From Anaerolineaceae bacterium (lineage in GTDB: Bacteria > Chloroflexota > Anaerolineae > Anaerolineales > Anaerolineaceae): a DNA stretch of 24,940 nucleotides. The notes below the pieces were generated by a model. The model saw nothing but the letters and a program-made list of their open reading frames with translations. It was not told the origin of the DNA and did not search any database. Numbering within the stretch: the first letter of the stretch is position 1; each line of letters begins with the position of its first letter. The position numbers and the translations under genes were made by a program. Positions 1 to 7,223 of the stretch are shown in pieces. The stretch lies in the NCBI GenBank assembly GCA_011620465.1, contig WOZC01000010.1:1-24940 (forward strand), in the 5' to 3' direction.

Positions 1-48
1 TTGTTTCCGTTGACGTTTGGAAAAATTCCTGCTATTATCAGATTAATT

Positions 49-1380
49 ATGACCCCCCTCAAAAAATCAAATTGGTTAAAGCGCTTTTTACTCAGGCTCA
101 AACACGAGTCACGCTGGTTGATGCCTGGTACTGGGTTTAAACGATGGATAGGTCTGACAGTTATCGGTGCTATGCTGCTCGGATTGGGTATGGCGGTGGT
201 GATTTTGGATTACTACCGGTCAACCACAAGCGAACTGCTCACCCCCATTCTGGCGATTCTATCCCTGCGTTTTCTCGATCGACCGATACGATTCCTGCTA
301 TTTGGTGGGTTGGGCTTTGTCCTGATCCTGGTTGGGATTTGGGGTGCCAACCGTTCCTTGCTAAAGCCGTTTGAAGTAGGCGGGAAGCCAGTATGGGACA
401 CCCTGCAAAACTATCGTAAGCGGGAAAAGGGCATTAAAGTCGTTGTGATTGGTGGGGGGCATGGGCTGGCTGCTCTCTTGCGAGGCATAAAAGCTTATAC
501 CCACAATATCACTGCAATCGTGACGGTGGCTGATAACGGTGGTTCATCTGGCGAACTGCGCCGTGACATGGGAGTTCTGCCTCCAGGCGATATTCGAAAC
601 TGCCTGTCTGCGTTGAGCAGTGACGAAGCGCTGCTTTCTCAAGTCTTTCAATACCGTTTTCACTCAGGTGCTGGTTTGGAAGGGCACTCGCTTGGCAACC
701 TGCTGATCACAGCCATGAGCGAGATCACCGGTAGCTTTGAAGAAGCGGTAGCAGAATCCGGGCGCGTGCTTGCGATCTACGGACAGGTGCTGCCATCCAC
801 GATAACCAATGTCAACCTGGTGGGAGAGTTGCAGGCAGGACCCGAAAAAGAGCCTTTGATCGTGCATGGTGAATCTGAGATCACCGAGACACCAGGCAAG
901 GTGAATAGAGTTTGGCTGGAACCGGATGGTATTTTGGCTTACCCTCCCACAATCCAGGCGATATTGAACGCAGATTTGATCTTGATTGGACCTGGCAGCC
1001 TTTACACGAGTATCTTACCAAATTTGCTGGTTAAAGACCTGACAGACGCCATCACGGCAAGCAAGGCGGAAGCATATTACATCTGCAACGTGGCTACACA
1101 ACGCGGAGAAACCGATGGCTTTAACGCATCGGATCATGTCGCTGTGCTCGAACAACACGTCCAAAAGCGCATTTTCAACCTGGTGCTCTGCAATCGAAAT
1201 TTCAAAGGCGAATTAGGTCATGACAGTGAATGGGTGGTGGCTGACCAGGAATTACACGAAAAGTACCGGGTTTATGAATGTGACCTGGTGGACGATCTTT
1301 ACCCATGGCGGCACAGCTCTAAGAAGCTTGCAAAATCGATCATGAATCTCTACGAAGAGCGAACCGGTCCATTAAATTAA
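49..1380 (+). CDS. yvcK: YvcK/CofD-like gluconeogenesis factor with N-terminal membrane segments
   Basis: The C-terminal two thirds match the YvcK family (CofD-like fold): a nucleotide-sugar-binding glycine-rich loop VVIGGGHGL at about residues 132-140 is followed by VADNGGSSGELRR and PPGDIRNC. In Bacillus, YvcK is needed for growth on gluconeogenic carbon sources and for normal cell shape, and it binds UDP-sugars. The first ~110 residues are an addition to the cytosolic Bacillus form: a basic start, a hydrophobic segment at about 33-53, a weaker one at 62-74 and another at 81-99, so the enzyme-like domain is probably tethered to the inner face of the membrane. I chose the ATG at 49; the frame stays open to base 1 (TTG) and could extend beyond the window, and neither start has a clear ribosome site. 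It lies upstream of gap, separated by a promoter. Family assignment is firm; the biochemical role is inferred. Confidence 0.88.
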   Translation: MTPLKKSNWLKRFLLRLKHESRWLMPGTGFKRWIGLTVIGAMLLGLGMAVVILDYYRSTTSELLTPILAILSLRFLDRPIRFLLFGGLGFVLILVGIWGANRSLLKPFEVGGKPVWDTLQNYRKREKGIKVVVIGGGHGLAALLRGIKAYTHNITAIVTVADNGGSSGELRRDMGVLPPGDIRNCLSALSSDEALLSQVFQYRFHSGAGLEGHSLGNLLITAMSEITGSFEEAVAESGRVLAIYGQVLPSTITNVNLVGELQAGPEKEPLIVHGESEITETPGKVNRVWLEPDGILAYPPTIQAILNADLILIGPGSLYTSILPNLLVKDLTDAITASKAEAYYICNVATQRGETDGFNASDHVAVLEQHVQKRIFNLVLCNRNFKGELGHDSEWVVADQELHEKYRVYECDLVDDLYPWRHSSKKLAKSIMNLYEERTGPLN

Positions 1381-1387
1381 TCATTTG

Positions 1388-1429
1388 TTTACACTTTTGT
1401 ACAAATTTGCTCGCAATTTCGGCTATAAT
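1388..1429 (+). promoter_or_regulatory. Promoter region of gap with TATAAT and a TTTGTACAAA palindrome
   Basis: An exact TATAAT lies at 1424-1429, about 80 bases before the gap start. No good -35 box sits at the usual distance; TTGTAC at 1397-1402 is 21 bases away. A perfect 10-base palindrome TTTGTACAAA (1396-1405) occupies the -35 zone and could be an operator for an activator or repressor. The remaining leader to the gap start is about 75 bases. The -10 box is well supported by sequence, and the operator is an inference. Confidence 0.5.
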
Positions 1430-1510
1430 TGACCTCGGAATTGGAACAAATTCTTAATTTTAATACGTACCAAAGGTGCGATCAAACTTTTCAATTAATT
1501 GGAGGATGTA

Positions 1511-2563
1511 ATGAAAACTCAAGTTGGTATTAACGGTTTCGGCCGCATTGGACGCCTGGTATTGAAGGCGATTTTAGAGCGTGCAGATGACACTTTGGAA
1601 GTAGTTGCTGTCAACGACTTGTTCGACGTAAAACAGAACGCTCATCTTTTCAAATATGACTCTACTTACGGCATCTTCCCTGGGGAAGTAAAAGTAAATG
1701 AAGCCAATAACCTGGTTATCAACGGCAAAGAAATCAAGGTCTTCACCGAGAAAGATCCTGGAAATTTGCCCTGGGGTGATCTTGGTGTCGATATCGTGGT
1801 CGAAAGCACTGGTATTTTTACAAATGCCAAATCTGAACCTGAAAAAGGCAAAATCGGCGCAGATGCCCACATCATCCGTGGCGGAGCAAAGAAAGTTATC
1901 ATATCCGCACCTGCCAAAGGCGAAGATGCCACCATCGTAATGGGTGTTAATGAGGGCTCTTACGATCCTGCCAATCATCACATCGTCTCGAATGCATCTT
2001 GTACAACCAACTGTCTTGCCCCAGCTGCCAAAGTCGTGAATGATCTCTACAAGATCAAATATGGCATGATGACCACGATTCATTCTTACACCAACGACCA
2101 GGTCATCCTGGACACCGGTCACAAGAAAGATATCCGCCGCTCCCGCGCAGCTGGTTTGAACATCATCCCAACCACAACTGGTGCTGCCAAGGCTGTTGCC
2201 CTGGTCATTCCTGATTTGAAGGGTAAGTTCGATGGTTATGCGCTGCGCGTGCCCACCCCAACTGTTTCGATTGTCGATTTCGTTGCCGAAGTTGAAAACC
2301 CTGTCACCCTCGAAGAGCTCAATGCCGCTTTCAAAGCTGCCGCTGATGGTCCGATGAAGGGTATCCTCGGTTATTCCACGGGCGAATATGATCAGCCCTT
2401 AGTGTCGACTGATTACCGGGGCGATTCCCGCTCTTCCATCATCGACCTGGACAAGAACATGGTCATGGGCAACTTGGTCAAAGTTGTAACCTGGTATGAC
2501 AATGAATGGGGTTACTCTTGCCGCACAGCTGACCTGGCGAAATTCGTTGCCGAAAGACTCTAA
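1511..2563 (+). CDS. gap: Glyceraldehyde-3-phosphate dehydrogenase, type I
   Basis: This 350-residue protein oxidises glyceraldehyde-3-phosphate to 1,3-bisphosphoglycerate with NAD in the cytosol. The Rossmann loop INGFGRIGRL lies at residues 7-16, and the catalytic cysteine is C164 in SNASCTTNCLAP. The C-terminal NAD-site segment WYDNEWGYS is present. An Asp in VNDLFD (residue 36) after the second strand fits NAD preference. The start is the ATG at 1511, with GGAGG at 1501-1505 five bases before it; an upstream TTG at 1499 in the same frame overlaps the ribosome site and is rejected. pgk follows after a strong hairpin, so the two are probably co-transcribed but with reduced or separately tuned read-through. 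Length and motifs are normal for the family. Confidence 0.97.
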   Translation: MKTQVGINGFGRIGRLVLKAILERADDTLEVVAVNDLFDVKQNAHLFKYDSTYGIFPGEVKVNEANNLVINGKEIKVFTEKDPGNLPWGDLGVDIVVESTGIFTNAKSEPEKGKIGADAHIIRGGAKKVIISAPAKGEDATIVMGVNEGSYDPANHHIVSNASCTTNCLAPAAKVVNDLYKIKYGMMTTIHSYTNDQVILDTGHKKDIRRSRAAGLNIIPTTTGAAKAVALVIPDLKGKFDGYALRVPTPTVSIVDFVAEVENPVTLEELNAAFKAAADGPMKGILGYSTGEYDQPLVSTDYRGDSRSSIIDLDKNMVMGNLVKVVTWYDNEWGYSCRTADLAKFVAERL

Positions 2564-2586
2564 ACCTGTAAATCGCTAAAACAGAC

Positions 2587-2630
2587 ACAGTGCGCATTGC
2601 TGAATCAAACAGTAAGGCGCACTGTTTTAT
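2587..2630 (+). terminator. Hairpin between gap and pgk (partial terminator or RNA-processing site)
   Basis: ACAGTGCGC (2587-2595) pairs perfectly with GCGCACTGT (2617-2625). After one mismatch the stem continues with TTGCTG (2597-2602) against CAGTAA (2610-2615), including one G-T pair, leaving a 7-base loop. A short T-rich tail (TTTAT) follows and leads straight into the pgk ribosome site AAGGAG. The weak T-run and the tight junction with pgk suggest attenuation, partial termination or mRNA processing rather than a full stop. Confidence 0.7.
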
Positions 2631-2641
2631 AAGGAGAAAGA

Positions 2642-3817
2642 ATGTTTAACAAAAAAATGGTCACTGACCTGGATGTAAAAGGTAAGAAAGTCATCGTTCG
2701 GGTTGATTTTAATGTTCCGATCAAAGAAGGCAAAATCACGGATGACACCCGCATCACAGCAGCTTTGCCTACAATCAATTACCTGCTCGATCATGGCGCG
2801 TCTGTGATCTTGATGTCCCATTTGGGACGCCCCAAGACGAAGGAAGATCTGCAGTATAGTCTCAAACCAGTTGCTGAGCACCTGGCTACGCTGATCAGTG
2901 CTCCGGTTAAATTTGCCGCAGATTGCCGTGGTGAAATCGCGAAACAGGCTTCGGCAGACCTAAAACCCGGAGAAGTTTTGGTGTTGGAAAATACACGCTT
3001 TTACCCGGAAGAAACCAAAAATGACGTAGAGATGTCGAAAGATCTGGCTTCTTTGGCTGATCTGTACGTGAACGATGCATTTGGCTCTGCACATCGCGCG
3101 CACAGCTCGACCGCTGGCATCGCTGCCTATTTACCCGCAGCAGCCGGCTTCTTGATGGAAAAGGAAATCAAATATCTCGGTAATGCCATTGCTGAACCTA
3201 TCCGACCGTTTGTTGCCATTCTAGGCGGTGCCAAAATTAGCGACAAAATCGGTGTGATTGAAAACTTGCTCAAGACAGCGGACAAGATCCTGATCGGTGG
3301 AGGAATGGCAAACACCTTCCTGAAAGCCCAGGGTTACGAAATGGCAGATTCCCTGGTGGAAGCTGAGGTTTTGGATACTGCCAAAGACTTGCTTTCCCGC
3401 TCGAACGACAAGATCATCCTGCCTATCGATATGGTCTTGGGCAATGCCTTTGACGCAGAAGCAGAGATGAAAACCATAGCATTGGCTGATGTTCCTGCTG
3501 GTTGGCGCATGTTGGATATTGGTCCTCTGACAGTTCAGCTTTTTGGTGATGTCATCACCGATGCCGGTACTGTGGTTTGGAACGGTCCCATGGGTGTCTT
3601 TGAATTTCCACGCTTTGCTGAAGGTACATTTGGCGTTGCCAGGGCAGTGGCGAACAGCAATGCTGTCAGCATCATTGGCGGTGGCGATTCAGTTTCAGCG
3701 ATCAACCAATCCGGGCTGAGCGATAAGATCACCCACATTTCTACCGGGGGAGGTGCCTCCCTGGAAATGCTGGAAGGTTTGGAATTGCCTGGACTGGCAG
3801 TTCTTAACGATAAATAA
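2642..3817 (+). CDS. pgk: Phosphoglycerate kinase
   Basis: This 391-residue protein transfers phosphate between 1,3-bisphosphoglycerate and ADP, the ATP-forming step directly after Gap. The N-terminal substrate-binding signature VIVRVDFNVP is at residues 18-27, followed by SHLGRPK. The hinge and nucleotide domain include AILGGAKISDK and the C-terminal GGGDSVSA loop; TGGGASLE near the end is also conserved. The size is normal for bacterial PGK. AAGGAG at 2631-2636 precedes the ATG by five bases and sits directly behind the gap-pgk hairpin. A strong terminator follows 18 bases after the stop, which closes the gap-pgk unit. The assignment is secure. Confidence 0.97.
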   Translation: MFNKKMVTDLDVKGKKVIVRVDFNVPIKEGKITDDTRITAALPTINYLLDHGASVILMSHLGRPKTKEDLQYSLKPVAEHLATLISAPVKFAADCRGEIAKQASADLKPGEVLVLENTRFYPEETKNDVEMSKDLASLADLYVNDAFGSAHRAHSSTAGIAAYLPAAAGFLMEKEIKYLGNAIAEPIRPFVAILGGAKISDKIGVIENLLKTADKILIGGGMANTFLKAQGYEMADSLVEAEVLDTAKDLLSRSNDKIILPIDMVLGNAFDAEAEMKTIALADVPAGWRMLDIGPLTVQLFGDVITDAGTVVWNGPMGVFEFPRFAEGTFGVARAVANSNAVSIIGGGDSVSAINQSGLSDKITHISTGGGASLEMLEGLELPGLAVLNDK

Positions 3818-3835
3818 CAGTGGTAATTACTTGTC

Positions 3836-3869
3836 AGAGAGCCGCTTATACAAGCGGCTCTCTTGTTTT
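3836..3869 (+). terminator. Rho-independent terminator after pgk
   Basis: A perfect 12-base stem is formed by AGAGAGCCGCTT (3836-3847) and AAGCGGCTCTCT (3852-3863) with a 4-base ATAC loop, followed by TGTTTT. It ends the gap-pgk transcript. Confidence 0.9.
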
Positions 3870-3886
3870 CGGTTAAAAACGAATCG

Positions 3887-3903
3887 GTGATAAAATTTAT
3901 CAC
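3887..3903 (+). promoter_or_regulatory. Palindromic operator overlapping an extended -10 promoter of the first lipoprotein
   Basis: GTGATAAAATTTATCAC is a perfect inverted repeat with 8-base arms around one central A. Within it, TGATAAAAT (3888-3896) is an extended -10 box (TGn plus TAAAAT). The transcript would start near 3903, about 40 bases before the lipoprotein ATG. A regulator bound to the palindrome would cover the promoter. I do not recognise the regulator. Confidence 0.45.
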
Positions 3904-3943
3904 GATACTTCGCCCTTCATGATGGTGGGGTTTGTGTTAACAG

Positions 3944-4630
3944 ATGAAAAAGAAATACATCTTCTTGTTATTTGTTCTTGTATTAATTACAGGCTTGGTT
4001 CTAAGTGCCTGCAATTATTACACCATTCCCACCGTATCCGAAGAAGAATTAGCAATGCACGTGGCGGGAACACGCTCTGCCCTTTCTACCCAGAGTGCTG
4101 TTGAAACTTTGATTGTACAGCTGGATGAATTGAAAAACCAGCCAACCTGCCCGGTTTGCCCAACTTGTGCGCCACTAGTAACGCCTACTCCGATTGCGAC
4201 ATTAACACCGACGATAGAAGACACATCCACCATGATCATTACACCCATCGGAGATCAAAATGACACCAACTGCCTGCGGTTCGACTTTTTAGGCGATGTC
4301 ACTTATCCACCGGACACGATCCTGAAACCTGGTGAAAAATTCACCAAGACCTGGTGGGTGCGCAATAGCGGAACCTGTACATGGACTCTGCAGTTCGACC
4401 TGGTAATATCAGGTGGAGATGCGTTTGGCTCTACTGGCAAAGTCGATTTCACTCAAGATGTACCCCCTGGTGAAAGCGTGCAATTATCCATTCCAGGATT
4501 GGTCGCGCCTAAAACGCCTGGCACCTATTTCAGTTATTGGCTGATAGCTTCGCCTTATGGAAACCGTATCGGTTATGGTCCGAACCAACAATGGGGGTTG
4601 GGGATCAAGATCATCGTAGCGAGCGAGTAA
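3944..4630 (+). CDS. Lipoprotein with NBR1-type Ig-like domain (paralogue 1)
   Basis: This is a 228-residue predicted lipoprotein. A lysine-rich start and hydrophobic core lead to the lipobox LSAC with the lipidated cysteine at C23. Residues about 34-66 look helical, and CPVCPTC at 69-75 gives a C-x2-C-x2-C motif. A Thr/Pro linker (about 78-108) follows. From about 110 to 226 the sequence matches the Ig-like 'next to BRCA1' central domain: FLGDVTYPPDTILKPGEKFTKTWWVRNSGTCTW, which I give as landmarks PGEKFTKTWWVRNSG and CTW. In bacteria such domains occur on secreted proteins and are thought to mediate binding; the ligand is unknown. It has its own promoter and terminator. A second, longer paralogue follows. 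The ribosome site is weak (GTGGGG about 13 bases upstream). Localisation is confident and function unknown. Confidence 0.85.
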   Translation: MKKKYIFLLFVLVLITGLVLSACNYYTIPTVSEEELAMHVAGTRSALSTQSAVETLIVQLDELKNQPTCPVCPTCAPLVTPTPIATLTPTIEDTSTMIITPIGDQNDTNCLRFDFLGDVTYPPDTILKPGEKFTKTWWVRNSGTCTWTLQFDLVISGGDAFGSTGKVDFTQDVPPGESVQLSIPGLVAPKTPGTYFSYWLIASPYGNRIGYGPNQQWGLGIKIIVASE

Positions 4631-4636
4631 ACATTG

Positions 4637-4659
4637 ACCGCCTGAGAAGGCGGTTTTTT
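4637..4659 (+). terminator. Rho-independent terminator after first lipoprotein
   Basis: ACCGCCT (4637-4643) and AGGCGGT (4648-4654) form a 7-base stem with a GAGA loop, followed by a run of six T. Confidence 0.92.
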
Positions 4660-4672
4660 ATTTATCATATAG

Positions 4673-4836
4673 TTGCCAGCGCCTAATATATATAAATAAT
4701 TGCTCACCAACGGTTGAAAAGGTACACATCCTAATAGGAAATTTTTCCAGCACGCTTGTTAGTGTGCGGAACTTTTCCATCGCCTTGTTCGTCTTTATTG
4801 AAGAAGAAGTCCTTCGTTAAAAAAGGAGTTGTTAAT
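4673..4836 (+). promoter_or_regulatory. Promoter-like stretch and leader of the second lipoprotein
   Basis: TTGCCA (4673-4678) is followed 16 bases later by AATAAT within the AT-rich run TATATATAAATAAT; this is a weak promoter candidate. The leader to the start codon holds two small hairpins, GGAAATTTTTCC (4737-4748) and GCACGC/GTGTGC (about 4751-4768), before the ribosome site AAGGAG (4823-4828). I see nothing else in this stretch. Confidence 0.3.
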
Positions 4837-6060
4837 ATGGACACTATTAAAGCAAATAAGAACAAGTTTTTTTCTCTCGCCGCCCTGTTCGTAGTGGCAC
4901 TATTAGTTCTCTCTGCCTGTGTGCCACCCACACCTACAGGTGACCCCATTGAGCAAGCAATGCAAACCCTGCAAGCCCAGGCAACACAGGATTATTATGC
5001 AACCTCAATCGCCCAGTTATCGACTTTACAGGCGACCCAATCAGGAACGATTGCACCTAATCCCACCAATATCAATCAACCCCCAACAGCGGCTGTTCCA
5101 ACCAATACTGTTACGGTTCCTGCGAACACAGCGGTACCTCCTACTGCAGTCCCTCCCACCGCGACGCCAATTCCGCCTACCCCGACACCCAGACCCTGCC
5201 TCCAAATCACTTATGTAAGTGACTTGAGCATTCCTGATGGAACCAAACTGAATGCTGGAAGCGCTTTCACCAAAGCCTGGCGCTTGCAGAATTCAGGCAG
5301 TTGTAAATGGGATACCGGTTTCGATATCATTTTTGTGAAAGGCAACCAACTGGGTGCAAATGCAGTCTATGATCTGCCTTATGAAGTTGCTCCTGGCCAG
5401 ACCGTAGATATCAGCATCAATATGGTTGCTCCTTCAGTCAATGGAAAATACAGTTCCGATTGGATGCTGAAAAGCAGCAATGGTGTCACATTTGGAACAG
5501 GCAGTGATTCCAAGGGTTCCTTCTGGGTCAGAATGGAAAGCATTAACGGTCAGGGTGGGGTCTATAACTTCGCCGAAAGTGTCTGTTCCGCCAAGTGGAC
5601 CAATAGTTTGAAGAAATCCTTAACATGTCCGGGAAATGAAAAAGATGTGAAAAACGGTTATGCCCTTTCTAAAAGCAACCCGGTCCGTGAAGATGGAGGT
5701 TCCGAAAACGAGATTGGTCTGATAACCCGCCCCAACGAGGCAGCAGATGGCTATATCCAGGGTATTTACCCGGCATTCACAGTGAAAGATGGTGACAAAT
5801 TCCGAGCAACCTTACAGTGTGAAGGCGGGAGTACCGGCTGTGACATCAAATTCGAATTGTATTACACGATTGAAGGTCAAAAAGCGACCGGTTTGGGTCA
5901 GTGGCATGAAGTCTATGACAACAATTGGACTTTTGTCGAAGTGGACCTCTCGGCATTGGCTGGCAAACAGGCTGTCTTTACGTTGGTAGTCTGGAATCAA
6001 GGTTCTTCTCAAAATAATCGCGGTTTGTGGTTGTACCCAATCATCTATCGCACAAAGTAA
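4837..6060 (+). CDS. Lipoprotein with NBR1-type Ig-like domain and C-terminal beta domain (paralogue 2)
   Basis: This 407-residue predicted lipoprotein has a lipobox LSAC (C28). A Gln/Ala-rich helix-like segment (about 35-66) and a Pro/Thr/Val-rich linker (about 72-120) come next. The NBR1-type Ig-like domain spans about 121-233, with SAFTKAWRLQNSGSCKW parallel to the same stretch of the preceding lipoprotein. A further domain of about 165 residues (240-405) is unlike anything in paralogue 1; it has alternating polar/hydrophobic strands, four cysteines (C250, C264, C328, C335) and aromatic residues, and suggests a secreted beta-sandwich of unknown ligand. The start is the ATG at 4837 with AAGGAG eight bases upstream; the frame is open back to 4756 but that extension has no signal character. 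A terminator hairpin follows. The two proteins are clear duplicates at the Ig-like domain. Function is unknown. Confidence 0.85.
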   Translation: MDTIKANKNKFFSLAALFVVALLVLSACVPPTPTGDPIEQAMQTLQAQATQDYYATSIAQLSTLQATQSGTIAPNPTNINQPPTAAVPTNTVTVPANTAVPPTAVPPTATPIPPTPTPRPCLQITYVSDLSIPDGTKLNAGSAFTKAWRLQNSGSCKWDTGFDIIFVKGNQLGANAVYDLPYEVAPGQTVDISINMVAPSVNGKYSSDWMLKSSNGVTFGTGSDSKGSFWVRMESINGQGGVYNFAESVCSAKWTNSLKKSLTCPGNEKDVKNGYALSKSNPVREDGGSENEIGLITRPNEAADGYIQGIYPAFTVKDGDKFRATLQCEGGSTGCDIKFELYYTIEGQKATGLGQWHEVYDNNWTFVEVDLSALAGKQAVFTLVVWNQGSSQNNRGLWLYPIIYRTK

Positions 6061-6084
6061 CTGAGCTCCTCCAATTTTGTTTGC

Positions 6085-6116
6085 AAGGGACGGTCGAGAG
6101 ACCGTCCCTTCGTGTT
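6085..6116 (+). terminator. Hairpin terminator between second lipoprotein and tpiA
   Basis: AAGGGACGGTC (6085-6095) and GACCGTCCCTT (6100-6110) form a perfect 11-base stem with a GAGA tetraloop. The tail (CGTGTT) is poor in T, so termination may be incomplete. Confidence 0.75.
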
Positions 6117-6121
6117 AGAAT
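6113..6121 (+). promoter_or_regulatory. Extended -10 promoter candidate for tpiA
   Basis: TGTTAGAAT is an extended -10 box (TGn plus TAGAAT) just behind the preceding hairpin and 35 bases before the tpiA start. No -35 match is visible because that position lies inside the hairpin. Confidence 0.4.
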
Positions 6122-6156
6122 ATCAACATTCCAAAAGAAATGAAAGGAAGAGAAAA

Positions 6157-6918
6157 ATGAAGACACGTAAACCGATGGTTGCTGGCAACTGGAAGATGAA
6201 TAAGACGCTTGGCGAAGCCGCAGAACTGCTTGAAGCCTTAAAGCCTGAATTAAAAGACATTGAGAGTGTTGACCTGGTGGTCTGCACTCCTTATATCGAT
6301 CTGCCCCTGGCAAAAGAAGTTTTGGCAGAAAGCAATATCAAGGTTGGCGCTCAGAACTTGCATTGGGAAGCCTCTGGGGCTTATACCGGTGAAGTTTCTG
6401 CGCCGATGCTGAAGGACCTGTGTGACTACGTCATTATTGGTCACTCAGAACGCAGGGCGATGTTCGGCGAGACTGACGAGACCGTCAATAAGAAAGTGGC
6501 TGCCGCTTTGGGTGTTGGCTTAATGCCCATCGTTTGCGTGGGCGAGACCCTGGAAGAGAACGAAGCCGGGCAGACAGAAGCAGTCGTAGACCGCATGGTT
6601 CGGGAAGGTCTGAAGGGTCTAAGCAGTGAGGAAGCTGCCAAAATCGTGATCGCCTATGAACCCGTCTGGGCAATTGGCACTGGCAAGACCGCCACCCCCG
6701 ACCAGGCTAACGATGTGCACAAGAACATAGTTCGTCCGATTTTACGTGAAATGTTTGGTGAAGAGGTTGGGAATGGCATGCGCATCCTGTATGGCGGTTC
6801 GGTCAAACCCAGCAATGCTGCTGAATTATTTGGTCAATCCGATATCGATGGCGGTCTGATTGGCGGTGCCAGTCTTAAGACAGCCGACTTCGTCGGTATC
6901 GTCAAAGGTGCCCTGTAA
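6157..6918 (+). CDS. tpiA: Triosephosphate isomerase
   Basis: This 253-residue TIM-barrel enzyme interconverts dihydroxyacetone phosphate and glyceraldehyde-3-phosphate. The catalytic lysine lies in AGNWKMN (K13), the electrophilic histidine in IIGHSERR (H96), and the catalytic base in AYEPVWAIGTGK (E168) on the flexible loop. The phosphate-binding ends YGGSVKPSNA and GGLIGGASL are intact. The start at 6157 is preceded by AAAGGAAGAG; an upstream GTG in the same frame lies in the promoter/terminator region and is rejected. It is separated from gap-pgk by the two lipoprotein genes and has its own likely promoter and a strong terminator. The assignment is secure. Confidence 0.97.
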   Translation: MKTRKPMVAGNWKMNKTLGEAAELLEALKPELKDIESVDLVVCTPYIDLPLAKEVLAESNIKVGAQNLHWEASGAYTGEVSAPMLKDLCDYVIIGHSERRAMFGETDETVNKKVAAALGVGLMPIVCVGETLEENEAGQTEAVVDRMVREGLKGLSSEEAAKIVIAYEPVWAIGTGKTATPDQANDVHKNIVRPILREMFGEEVGNGMRILYGGSVKPSNAAELFGQSDIDGGLIGGASLKTADFVGIVKGAL

Positions 6919-6937
6919 TTCTTGAATTTTGTTCTGC

Positions 6938-6968
6938 AACCGCCTTCCCAGGAAGGCGGTTTTTTTTT
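6938..6968 (+). terminator. Rho-independent terminator after tpiA
   Basis: AACCGCCTTCC (6938-6948) pairs perfectly with GGAAGGCGGTT (6951-6961), followed by a run of T to 6968. Confidence 0.95.
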
Positions 6969-7046
6969 CGTACAAGGCCAGGTTTCGCTGTTCAGCCCGG
7001 CTTTTAGTTTTTCGTAGGGTCGATGGCATGCCTCGAGAACTTATAT

Positions 7047-7075
7047 TTGACACCTGCCTGCCTGTGGCCTACTTT
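7047..7075 (+). promoter_or_regulatory. Orphan promoter-like site in the tpiA-pheS intergenic region
   Basis: TTGACA at 7047-7052 is a consensus -35 box, followed 17 bases later by TACTTT (7070-7075), an acceptable -10; TAGAAT (7075-7080) overlaps but is too far away. No gene starts behind it before pheS. It could drive a small RNA across the repeat pair or be an upstream second promoter of the T-box leader. It may also be chance. Confidence 0.3.
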
Positions 7076-7099
7076 AGAATACGGTTTTTCCCAAAGTTG

Positions 7100-7140
7100 G
7101 AGATTGCTTAGTCGCTCCGCTCCTACTGTGTAAGCAGTCG
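7100..7140 (+). repeat. Intergenic repeat, copy 1
   Basis: The unit starts GAGATTGCTTAGTCGCTCCG and shares the 19-base core GCTCCGCTCCTACTGTGTA (7114-7132) with copy 2, 124 bases downstream. It resembles the widespread intergenic elements of the type AGATTGCTTCGTCGCTCCGC followed by GCAATGAC; here a related end (GCTATGAC) is at 7139-7146. It is not a CRISPR: two copies only, wide spacing, divergent ends. Confidence 0.7.
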
Positions 7141-7223
7141 CTATGACGCATATTTTTACAAGGCCGAGACACAGTGCCCTCTGGGTATTGGTTCTTTTCC
7201 AATCCGGCGTCTTTTCCGTGCCA

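Noticed and set aside
1574..2122. 182-codon minus-strand frame in gap
   Set aside because: It is a mirror frame of the conserved gap gene.
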